Positions 38,554 to 47,258 of a stretch of 64,000 nt of DNA are shown here, one piece after another. Made by a program: the position numbers and the translations under genes. The notes below the pieces were generated by a model, which searched no databases, was not told where the DNA came from, and saw only the letters and a program-made list of their open reading frames with translations. Source of the stretch: Tritrichomonas musculus (Eukaryota > Parabasalia > Tritrichomonadida > Tritrichomonadidae); contig JAPFFF010000037.1 in NCBI GenBank assembly GCA_039105265.1, positions 1,138,501 through 1,202,500 on the forward strand, in the 5' to 3' direction. Numbering within the stretch: the first letter of the stretch is position 1; each line of letters opens with the position of its first letter.

Positions 38554-41475
38554 ATACTTTCAAATCCTGTTTATGAATATTGCCTTGCTCATAATCTTCA
38601 ATTCAAACCACAACAATATTATATAACTTATGATTTTGAAACAATGGAACAAGTTATTAATGAAACATTAACTAAATCAACAACGATTAATTCACGTTTA
38701 ATTCCTTTATCTGTCAGTTGTTGTATCAAATATTCTGCAGGTACTTTAACGAAACATTTTGATGCTCGTGATAAAGATTTTATTATTCATTGGATTGAAT
38801 ATATGTTTAATCAAGCACATTTAATAATTAATGATAAAATTAACTTTTATAAACAAATGCTTGATGTTGAAGATCCTAAAAATATTGTTCATGATATTCA
38901 AACAGTTACTGTATTTGGTTTTAATTCATCACGTTTCGATTCAAATTTATTTAAGCAATATTTTAATCATAAAGGTAAAAATTCATCATGGACAATAGAT
39001 AATAATTCGTTAATTGGTTCATCTTCTGCTCTTAAACAATTTATTCTCATTTCTGATAACATTAGGTTAAGATTTATTGATGCCCAAGCATTCATTGCTG
39101 GTGGTACATTAAAACAATTTGGTGTTGGTTTTGGTGGAGAATCTAATACTTCAAAAGGAGTTTTTCCATATGAAGCAGTCAATACTGAAAACTTTAACGA
39201 TGTACTTTCACAAACTCAACCATTTGAATATAAAGCTTTTTATTCATATCTTGGTCAACGTTTCCTCATTACTGAAGAAGAATATAACCTATATCTTGAA
39301 GATTCAAAACGTTTTAATACACGTTGGGATTATTTACTTTCATATAATGATAATGACGTTGAAATGATGATTAAACCAATTGATAATCTCATCAACTTAA
39401 ACGCTGAATATAACGTTGATTTAATATCTAATCTTTCATTATCTAAAAATTCGGTTTGTATTAAGTACTCATTAGCTTATAAAGATTTTGATCCTTCACT
39501 AGATTATGACATAACTAACGAATCAAACACTTTCATTCCTACTCTTAAATGGTGGAGTTATAAATGTGATTCTTATTATTATCAGGATGAACGTTTTAAT
39601 AAATTAAATCCAAAAGCACCACAACGTGATTTAAATAAAGTAGTTTCTGAAGATGATTTTGACGCTTTCCTTAAACTTTACAATGACCCCATAACTGGAA
39701 AATGTCATTTATGTGGTGAACATTTCACTAACGGGAATAAACCCACACTTGACAGAATTAATAATGATATTGGACACGAATTAAGTAATTGTTTGTTAGC
39801 TTGTGCTTCATGCAATAAATTAAGAAATCGTGCTGATGATAAAGTAACACGTTTAAGAATTCAATTAAATAAATATTGTCGTCTTCATAAATTACCAACG
39901 ACTATTTCCAACGAATCTGAATATTATGATTTACGTGAAGGTATCACTGGCGGTTTATCAATGGTTATGCATCGTCAAAATATACGTGGTGTTACTCACA
40001 TTAATAAATTCAAATATGAAAACAATAAAGTTATTTCATATGATACCCCACACATTGTTTCACATGTTGTAGGTGTCGATTTCAACTCACTTTATCCTTC
40101 ATCATTTTCATCAAATTATCACCCATTCAATCCTTATCATGGTGGTATTATGTACATGCCCGGTTCATTAATCACTCGTTTTGAATGTTATGACGAATCA
40201 GGTAACAGAAATGATGAAATTTATAAAAAATGTATGAATATAATTTATTCTAAACATAGATATGACGCTAACCCATCATTAATATTCAGAGCTAAAGTTA
40301 AACTTGAATGTCCCATTGATAAAATCAATGATCTTATCAATTTTCTACCAGTATTTCGTAATTTTGATATTAAAAATACTGAAGATGTTATTGGTTCATA
40401 CATGTATAATTACGGTAAGAAAAACCATATTAGCACAATTGATAAAACTGATACTAAATTAACGATGGCAATTGATACTATGGGTGAGTTTAAATCGTTT
40501 GGTTGTTATTACTTATGGTTCCTCATTGATCATGGATTAAAAGTTATTGATATCATAAATTTATCATTATATGAAGCAAATAATGCATTTAATCCATTTG
40601 TTAATGAATTTATGCGTAAACGTCAAGATATTATCGCTGGTAAAGTATCCGGTAATGAAAAGTTTTATAAAATATCAATGAATGGTTCATATGGGTATGA
40701 TGGTATGAATTCAGAAAAGTTTAGTAAAGTTAAAATTTGTGATTCGGATAAAGCTTATCAATCAATTGCATCAGATACTTATATTAACAGAACTAAAATT
40801 ACTGATGATACATTTCTTATTCAATCAAATCCTAAAACTTTTGGTTGTAAAACATGCATTCAAACAGCGTTTTTCACTCTTGATAACGCTAAATTTTGGT
40901 ACTTAACATTCATTTATGATTTCATGTTCAATTGTTTAGATCTTAATAAATTTCATTTTACTTCGGGTGATACTGACAGTTGTTATTTCGCTGTTGCTGG
41001 AGACATGAATGACTCAAACGATCAAGTATTTAAACACATCATTAAAGATCAACAATTTTATAATGAAAACATTTATAAATTTATGCCTGATCCATCAATT
41101 AATACAGTTTATGATGAAAAGAAAATTTTGGGTTGTTGTGTTGAAAAATACGGTGATAATCAAGTAGCTTTATGTCCAAAATGTTATACAATATGGAATA
41201 ACGACGGTGTGACTAAATCTTTAAAACTTAAAGGTGTTTCATTAAAGACAAATCATATTGTTTCATCAGATTATAAGGATATATTGAATAATCAATGTGT
41301 TAAATCAGGTAAAAATATTAATCTTCAAATGAATCATAACATTATGTCAAAAATAACGATTAACAAAAATGCTTTAACTGGATTTCATAATAAAATGATT
41401 GTATTAACGAATGAAGCATGCGCACCATTTATAAAAGGATTAAGAGCCAACAATTATGAAGTTCATGAATCTTAA
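38554..41475 (+). CDS. polB: outer Polinton DNA polymerase B gene, downstream part
   Basis: The second part of the outer polymerase gene, starting at the edge of the inner element. It holds the exonuclease and polymerase domains: YDFET (ExoI) just before the first Met at 38644, FGFNSSRFD (ExoII) and YNDNDVEMM (ExoIII-like). A zinc-type HNH/endonuclease VII-like insert follows (CHLCGEHF ... DRINNDIGHE ... CASCNKLR, about residues 353-400 from the 38644 Met), as known in many animal Polinton polymerases. Then come SLYPSSF (motif A, about 480), MNGSYGYDG (motif B, about 679) and GDTDSCYF (motif C, about 776). The gene is split by the inner element, so the outer element is not expected to make a whole enzyme. 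Confidence 0.9.
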   Translation: MLSNPVYEYCLAHNLQFKPQQYYITYDFETMEQVINETLTKSTTINSRLIPLSVSCCIKYSAGTLTKHFDARDKDFIIHWIEYMFNQAHLIINDKINFYKQMLDVEDPKNIVHDIQTVTVFGFNSSRFDSNLFKQYFNHKGKNSSWTIDNNSLIGSSSALKQFILISDNIRLRFIDAQAFIAGGTLKQFGVGFGGESNTSKGVFPYEAVNTENFNDVLSQTQPFEYKAFYSYLGQRFLITEEEYNLYLEDSKRFNTRWDYLLSYNDNDVEMMIKPIDNLINLNAEYNVDLISNLSLSKNSVCIKYSLAYKDFDPSLDYDITNESNTFIPTLKWWSYKCDSYYYQDERFNKLNPKAPQRDLNKVVSEDDFDAFLKLYNDPITGKCHLCGEHFTNGNKPTLDRINNDIGHELSNCLLACASCNKLRNRADDKVTRLRIQLNKYCRLHKLPTTISNESEYYDLREGITGGLSMVMHRQNIRGVTHINKFKYENNKVISYDTPHIVSHVVGVDFNSLYPSSFSSNYHPFNPYHGGIMYMPGSLITRFECYDESGNRNDEIYKKCMNIIYSKHRYDANPSLIFRAKVKLECPIDKINDLINFLPVFRNFDIKNTEDVIGSYMYNYGKKNHISTIDKTDTKLTMAIDTMGEFKSFGCYYLWFLIDHGLKVIDIINLSLYEANNAFNPFVNEFMRKRQDIIAGKVSGNEKFYKISMNGSYGYDGMNSEKFSKVKICDSDKAYQSIASDTYINRTKITDDTFLIQSNPKTFGCKTCIQTAFFTLDNAKFWYLTFIYDFMFNCLDLNKFHFTSGDTDSCYFAVAGDMNDSNDQVFKHIIKDQQFYNENIYKFMPDPSINTVYDEKKILGCCVEKYGDNQVALCPKCYTIWNNDGVTKSLKLKGVSLKTNHIVSSDYKDILNNQCVKSGKNINLQMNHNIMSKITINKNALTGFHNKMIVLTNEACAPFIKGLRANNYEVHES

Positions 41476-43079
41476 ACGTAATCAATCTTCCACCTTGGTA
41501 TCATTTGTATTTTTCCATTTTTACCGTTAACATTACCTTTAACTTCATATAATCCATTCTTGAAACCAATAACTTTAAATTCACCGGGTTGAATTATTGA
41601 TCGTCTTTTACCCATTGTGTCTTTTTCGTTATAAACTTTAACACTTACACCTTCATTTATTCTAAATCCGGGACTATTCATTACTTTCCAATTCTCCTGA
41701 CATATTCGCCTTACTATATACTCCTCTAATTCAGAATCATCATTTACCATTTTCGGTGTTACTTCAAATCCTGCCCATTTACTTAATCCTTTATGTGGTG
41801 CATTATTATATTGATTAACTATTTCATTCATAACATTAGGAGTAATTACTCCAACCTTCATCACATATGCCATATCTCTAATACTCCTAATTACTCTATC
41901 AATAACGCCCAAACTTCCATGTAATGGATCACTTTTAACTGCTTTCTGTTCTTTATTCATGAAATCGGGATAATTTCCCATTACTTGTCTTTCAACTGGT
42001 TTAAAATCAATTCCTCGTGAATTATAAAATGACTCCCACGCTAATTTTGAATTAAAACTTTTTTCACCATCACCCGTTAAATGTTTTACATTCATGCCTT
42101 TTTCAATCATTCTATTTAATGCTCTCAAATATGAAACACTACTTTTTAAATTCTGTTTTGTAAATGTTTTATCATCAATCATATCATTTAATAACTCCAC
42201 ATATAAATATTTAGTGTTTGCATTTATTGCAACTAAATAAGCCAGTTTTCCAACAAACATTAAATCAATAATCCATGTATTCCTTGCTGTGCATTTATGA
42301 AGTTGATAATTTTTAATATTTCTTTTCAAATCAAATGATGACTTTATTTTTCCATCACTTACTTTCATTTCTGGATTAATTAATTTTAAGGCATTAACTT
42401 TATCTTTACTTTTATAACCAATCAATCCCGTAAATTCATTTTCATCATAATTTATCGTTGTTCCCGGTTGTTTAAAATATTTCTTTTTATAATCTTCATA
42501 CCAATTATTAATTGATCGTCTCCCTCTATTCCATCCACTAGTAACTCTGACAAATTCATCATATGTTAATAAATTATCATTCATATGTTCGACAACAAAT
42601 TTATCTAATTTATCACCAAACGTTTCTTTTCTTACTTTTGGTTCACTCTTGTGTTCATTTTCATATTCTCTTTCATATTCATCATAAATGTTTCTTATAT
42701 CTTCATCCAATAATGGCTGAAAATATTTTAAACGTTTAACTTGTACAAATGATAATTTATTTTTATTTTTATATACTTTACTCATTAAATCCTCTCTTGC
42801 TATTCTCACTGCTACATCATAATCTGCCATTCGTTCACGTTCCATTTCTACTTCACGTCTACGTTCTTCATCCTTTACTATATCACGAATGGTTAAGTAA
42901 TGAATTATATAGAAATTGTTTATATGTTGAACTGGAATTTTCACTTTCAAATATTTTTCACAATAATGATTTATATAATATTTCACTTGTTCCTCAAATC
43001 TATTCGGTTCATACTTTTCTATCTTACTTGTCACATATGAAATTATTCCATCTGTGTTATTAAATAAAGTTTCAGTCAT
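41472..43079 (-). CDS. outer Polinton rve-family integrase
   Basis: 535 residues, longer than the inner integrase because of a charged helical N-terminal extension of about 180 residues. The core has NTWIIDLMFVG (about 265), LTGDGEKSF (about 340) and SLGVIDRVIRSIRD (about 385), then NEIVNQYNNAPHKGLS. A C-terminal SH3/chromo-like barrel follows (EFKVIGFKNGLYEVKG). It converges with the polymerase gene and overlaps its end by four bases. It would insert the element with a 6-bp duplication. The frame looks whole. Confidence 0.88.
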   Translation of the reverse strand: MTETLFNNTDGIISYVTSKIEKYEPNRFEEQVKYYINHYCEKYLKVKIPVQHINNFYIIHYLTIRDIVKDEERRREVEMERERMADYDVAVRIAREDLMSKVYKNKNKLSFVQVKRLKYFQPLLDEDIRNIYDEYEREYENEHKSEPKVRKETFGDKLDKFVVEHMNDNLLTYDEFVRVTSGWNRGRRSINNWYEDYKKKYFKQPGTTINYDENEFTGLIGYKSKDKVNALKLINPEMKVSDGKIKSSFDLKRNIKNYQLHKCTARNTWIIDLMFVGKLAYLVAINANTKYLYVELLNDMIDDKTFTKQNLKSSVSYLRALNRMIEKGMNVKHLTGDGEKSFNSKLAWESFYNSRGIDFKPVERQVMGNYPDFMNKEQKAVKSDPLHGSLGVIDRVIRSIRDMAYVMKVGVITPNVMNEIVNQYNNAPHKGLSKWAGFEVTPKMVNDDSELEEYIVRRICQENWKVMNSPGFRINEGVSVKVYNEKDTMGKRRSIIQPGEFKVIGFKNGLYEVKGNVNGKNGKIQMIPRWKIDYV

Positions 43080-43184
43080 GTTTTAAAATAAATTAAATTA
43101 AAGATATTTGATGATTTCATGAATGATAAAATAATTATTTAGTTTATTTTTCATAAATTAAATTTTTTATCTCATAATAAAAAT

Positions 43185-43442
43185 ATGTCTCAAACCTTAC
43201 CACCTCGAGATCAAGATCTCAGGCTTCCAGCCCTTAAACAACGACATGAAAGAAAAACATTTGCTACTCCAACACTGAAACTCATAAATTCACGTCTTCA
43301 ATATTATAGAAAAGTATTAAGTCAACCTGAACCAACAACGGAGAAAGGAACACTTAGTCGTGCAAGAATTCAAAATAAATATGATCAATGCATGAAAGTA
43401 AGACAATTATTAAATAGAGCCGTTAAGAACCTTTATCTTTAA
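43185..43442 (+). CDS. outer Polinton hypothetical protein, 85 residues
   Basis: A small basic protein beginning MSQTLPPRDQDLRLPALKQRH, helical by pattern and without a membrane segment. It is divergent from the integrase and its 3' end overlaps the end of the convergent MAFGSWFK gene by about 20 bases. Its T-rich leader matches other genes of the element. The family is not recognised. Confidence 0.45.
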   Translation: MSQTLPPRDQDLRLPALKQRHERKTFATPTLKLINSRLQYYRKVLSQPEPTTEKGTLSRARIQNKYDQCMKVRQLLNRAVKNLYL

Positions 43443-43674
43443 CAAGGCTTTGCCCAGGACTACGTCCATAGAACCCATCACTACCGAAATACTCCAACGC
43501 TGGATTATTTGAATTATCAAATTTAGGTAATATTTTTGCAACATTACCAACAACAGGTAACTTTTCCATTATTGATTTTGTTTTATTCCATCCAAATTTG
43601 AAGCCATCAGCGAAATCTTTAGCTGCTTCTTTAACTTTTCCCGCTAATTTTTTAAACCAACTACCAAATGCCAT
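43423..43674 (-). CDS. outer Polinton small amphipathic protein, 83 residues (MAFGSWFK family)
   Basis: It begins MAFGSWFKKLAGKVKEAAK, an amphipathic basic helix. The same eight-residue start appears in the 93-residue protein at 55287-55568, so these are paralogues. Character and location suggest a membrane-active minor capsid protein (protein VI-like), which is an inference. The C-terminal codons carry the double hairpin at 43446-43467. Confidence 0.5.
   Translation of the reverse strand: MAFGSWFKKLAGKVKEAAKDFADGFKFGWNKTKSIMEKLPVVGNVAKILPKFDNSNNPALEYFGSDGFYGRSPGQSLVKDKGS
43446..43467. repeat. double hairpin inside a reading frame
   Basis: GGC-TTT-GCC followed by GGAC-TAC-GTCC, two bases apart, near the C-terminal end of the 83-residue protein gene. 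Confidence 0.6.
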
Positions 43675-43955
43675 GAACGAAGTTCTCGAATTGAAACCTT
43701 TAATTTGAATTAAAAATAAAATTGATGAAGTAATATTTTTATTTAAAAATAAATGTGTGCATTAAGACAAGCAAGAATTTTAAGCAGTGAGACTGATAAT
43801 ACTATTAAGCAAGAGCAACAAACCAGTGTTAACATTAACATAAAACCATCAAATAAACTTCGTCCTCAAACCGTTCCGTTATATCCTAATGTTCAACCAT
43901 TAAATCCAAACGTAAATTTTACTCAAGCGAACCAACCCATGGATACGTCAACGGA

Positions 43956-43981
43956 GGATCTTCGATCCGCGACCTACGGTC
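43956..43981. repeat. double hairpin GGATC-TTC-GATCC / GACC-TAC-GGTC
   Basis: Two perfect hairpins with three-base loops, two bases apart, GC-rich in an AT-rich setting, lying within the open frame at 43753-44058. Confidence 0.7.
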
Positions 43982-44272
43982 TTGGTCAAACTTTATATAT
44001 TCCGACGACGGAGGATTTGAACTATCAATCTCAACCTCCAACAAACAATCTATGCTGAGACAGAGGTATTGCAGATTTAGGAAATGAAATTGAGGATTTA
44101 GAAAAGAAAAACCAATTCCTACAAATGTTAGTTGAAATGTATGAATCAAACCCGTTAAAAATAAATGCTTATGTTGTTTGTGAAAGTAAGTTATTAATGA
44201 ACATGATAAAGTTATTAACTGATTGCGAAAAAGTTGATTTAGTACTTAATGATGATATTGGATGTTCTGGAT

Positions 44273-44299
44273 GCACTTCGTGTTGCGGACTTAGTCCGC
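44273..44299. repeat. double hairpin GCAC-TTC-GTG / GCGGAC-TTA-GTCCGC
   Basis: Two adjacent hairpins within the open frame at 44125-44442. They encode a Cys/Ser-rich insert (CTSCCGLSPRT) that the matching inner-element protein shows in a quite different form. Confidence 0.65.
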
Positions 44300-44438
44300 G
44301 TACTGCAAAATCAAGTAAAATCATTTATGTTTCAAAAATATTGGTTACTAAAGATGGCAAAACTAGTGAGTTAAAATATGATTACAATAACATTTATAGT
44401 GAATTTGTTAAATATGGTATTTCATTGAAAATGGTTTA

Positions 44439-47162
44439 TTAAGTCTTGAAAACAGCTAACATTGTATCATTTATTTTTGCTGTAATTACTCCAACAGTTG
44501 TTCGATGTATTTTTGAAGTTATAGCTGTTTGACCAGTAAGAGTTTTCAATTCTCCTTCATCAATAAAAACTTCATCCCCAATTCCATAACATGATGTATC
44601 AGTAACTTTAACTAAATAATCACCATGTGTCGCAAATGTTACACATTTATTAACTTCATCAATCTTAACACAAATTCCGACGTATTCATTCCATTTTCCA
44701 TTAGTCTTTACTGAGCAAATGCAATCAGTAGTATCTGTTTCAGTTGATGCTTGCCATTTATTGTTAACTTGTTTATATACATTACCGGTCATATATACAG
44801 GTGCACCAACTATGAAATCATTAATTGAATTTATTGATTCCTCAATTGGACAGTAATGAGTTATTGTTGTGTTCGTTTGTGATGCGTGAAATGTTCCATT
44901 AACTGTTAAATTTCCATTTATTGTTGAATCACCATTTTTGACAATATATTTTTCGTCACATTCACTCTTTAAAGCTAATTTATCATCATATTCAACTTCA
45001 CCTTCATATTCTGCTGATGTAATTATAACACCATATGTTCCAAAATAATCATATAACGCTCCTGTTGCTTCTTCCCAATATAAATAACAGGACCCTCCAA
45101 TATTATATTTATGTGCAATTGTTCCATGTCTTTCTTCTGTTTCTTGTGTTTGGTATATGATATCGAATTTATAATCAGTATAAGGTACATTACCAATCAA
45201 ATGTGCTCCTTCATGAAATGTAATAAATGATGTTCCTCCAAAATCCATCGTTATTCCTTCTGGTTCATAAATCCCTATAGTAATAGGTAATTGTTGAATA
45301 ACTTTTTTTGATACGTTAGCAATCAAATCTTCTTTCTTTCTATATTCATTTAATGCATTTGTTAATGTTTCATTATTGACTAAATCTGTGGGTATCTCAG
45401 GGATATCCGTTTTCAATGCATAATTATCTTTTATGAAATTCATATTTGGAATACAGTATTCGTCATAAACATCAGGTTTGTATGAATAACTTACTGATTC
45501 TAAATTGACATTATAGTTATCATTATATCTGAATGATCCAGCGTAATAGAAAAAGTATATAGACAACGTATTTTCACCTTTCTTGTAATGATAATATTCT
45601 ACATCTTCACTATCAAATAAATATTCTCCTGAAATATCGTCATTATTACAAGAACCTTTTACTATTAATGATGATTTCTTTAATATTTTGCATAAATCTC
45701 CATCCAAATTTGCGATATTCGTTCTTCTATCTTCATCATTGGTTGTTCCGTTTACGAAGTATGTAGTGATTGATAATTCTTGAGTTATATTTTCGGTTGA
45801 TAATATGTCTTCTTTCTTCAAATAATTCTGGAGATTCGTAAGTTTTACATAATTGTTATTCAAGTGTTCCTTTAATACATTTCCCAAAACTAAATGATTA
45901 TTGGTCCAAGTTGATTCATCATTTGTTGTAAATCCATCAATGAGAATATCATTGCCATCATCATCGTAAAACCTAAATACTGTTTTAGGACTAATTGAAA
46001 TGAAAGCATCAAGTCTATCATCATCAGTAATTCTACCAATTTTCATAAAATCACCAATACGCATTACACCTCTGAATATTGTTAAGTTAGTGAATTTGTT
46101 TGGCTTAATATGAGTGAATAAATCAAAGTATTTGTAATCATTAATGTCTGTGCTTTCATTAAGATCATTTGAATCATCATCAGGAATTAATCGATGAAAC
46201 ATATCTTCAATATTTCTAACTGATTGTTCATAATCTGTTTGTGAATTAATTTGTATTGCTGGAATAGGACTACCTGCCATTGATCCATGTTCAACTGGTC
46301 TAGCCGTTAATGATTCAACTGATGAATTTGTTGCTGCAGATGATGAACTTGCTGTTTCTTCTGATAAATTTTCAATAATAGGTGTTGGTTCTCTACGTCG
46401 AAGTATTTTAGTTCCGCAATTTTCCCATAACCATGATCCAGCTTTCCATCCAATACCAATTAATGTAGCTCCTGTTAATGCAACACTTAACCATTTAGTC
46501 CAACCATATTTTTCTTCTTGTTTAACAATTTGTTGCAATTTATTAATATCTTTTCTATCTTCTTGTTCTGCTTCATCAATTCTTTGAATTTCACCACCAA
46601 GTATTGTTACATTATTACCTAAATCATTCAAGAGAAAGCTATGAGTTTCAATATTTGATCCAATTACAATTCCATCAGTTCTAATGTTATGTGGAGTTGA
46701 TAAGTATGAACATGCTTCTGGTTTTGGAATAATATCATATGCTTGATTAGCAAATAAGTAACCAAATGGATTAGTACCAGCAACATACTTTATATCTTCT
46801 TCCGGTATTTGATAAAAGAATCCTTCACGTAAGTACAATCTTAACTTGTTGTTATCATAAGATGTTGTTTCAATTCTATCATACTTACTAATCATTAGTG
46901 CTCCAATAAATATATCATTAGATGCTGTAACCTCATAATATGCCTGACCATCCATACCATTTCCAATGAAGCCTTTCATTTCGAATTCTTTACCATCACA
47001 ATCAGCTGTGTTAAACATTATCTTCAGAGTTCCATCACCAATATTTGTTGTATCAGTAGTGTCATTATATTTGAGTTTAAACTTGATTAATGAACAGTCT
47101 TGACCAGAATAATAGAAAGACTTTAATGAAGTATCAGCATCATGAATGGTAAAGTCAGTCAA
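44439..47162 (-). CDS. outer Polinton fiber-like gene, C-terminal part
   Basis: A 907-residue frame collinear with the middle and end of the inner 1719-residue protein. It has an AYDIIPKPEA block near 140, then a coiled coil (EAEQEDRKDINKLQQIVKQEEK) running into a hydrophobic glycine-rich segment (about 225-245). Low-complexity Ser/Ala follows, then ALKTDIPEIPTDL linkers and NGNLTVNGTFHA, a phage tail-fiber-like repeat motif. The C-terminal about 140 residues form a beta-barrel-like domain (VGAPVYMTGNVYKQVNNK). It lies directly downstream of the frame at 47259-50186 on the same strand; together they look like one fiber gene with about one break. Confidence 0.55.
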   Translation of the reverse strand: MTDFTIHDADTSLKSFYYSGQDCSLIKFKLKYNDTTDTTNIGDGTLKIMFNTADCDGKEFEMKGFIGNGMDGQAYYEVTASNDIFIGALMISKYDRIETTSYDNNKLRLYLREGFFYQIPEEDIKYVAGTNPFGYLFANQAYDIIPKPEACSYLSTPHNIRTDGIVIGSNIETHSFLLNDLGNNVTILGGEIQRIDEAEQEDRKDINKLQQIVKQEEKYGWTKWLSVALTGATLIGIGWKAGSWLWENCGTKILRRREPTPIIENLSEETASSSSAATNSSVESLTARPVEHGSMAGSPIPAIQINSQTDYEQSVRNIEDMFHRLIPDDDSNDLNESTDINDYKYFDLFTHIKPNKFTNLTIFRGVMRIGDFMKIGRITDDDRLDAFISISPKTVFRFYDDDGNDILIDGFTTNDESTWTNNHLVLGNVLKEHLNNNYVKLTNLQNYLKKEDILSTENITQELSITTYFVNGTTNDEDRRTNIANLDGDLCKILKKSSLIVKGSCNNDDISGEYLFDSEDVEYYHYKKGENTLSIYFFYYAGSFRYNDNYNVNLESVSYSYKPDVYDEYCIPNMNFIKDNYALKTDIPEIPTDLVNNETLTNALNEYRKKEDLIANVSKKVIQQLPITIGIYEPEGITMDFGGTSFITFHEGAHLIGNVPYTDYKFDIIYQTQETEERHGTIAHKYNIGGSCYLYWEEATGALYDYFGTYGVIITSAEYEGEVEYDDKLALKSECDEKYIVKNGDSTINGNLTVNGTFHASQTNTTITHYCPIEESINSINDFIVGAPVYMTGNVYKQVNNKWQASTETDTTDCICSVKTNGKWNEYVGICVKIDEVNKCVTFATHGDYLVKVTDTSCYGIGDEVFIDEGELKTLTGQTAITSKIHRTTVGVITAKINDTMLAVFKT

Positions 47163-47258
47163 TTCTTTACCTGTATCAGTACTAGTGAATATGAAAAGAA
47201 TATTATTGAATAAGAATGTGGCTGAATCTACATCCTCTGATTTATTCCATAGCTCACT

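Larger units (their letters stand above)
43753..44442 (+). pseudogene. outer Polinton counterpart of the inner 176-residue protein, probably broken
   Basis: Two frames (43753-44058 and 44125-44442) cover a region that matches the layout of the inner gene at 29009-29539: a low-complexity Asn/Pro-rich first part and a conserved VDLVLNDDIGC ... YNNIYSEFVKYG end. The gene looks broken, with about one break. Two double hairpins lie within it (43956-43981 and 44273-44299). The function is unknown. Confidence 0.55.
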
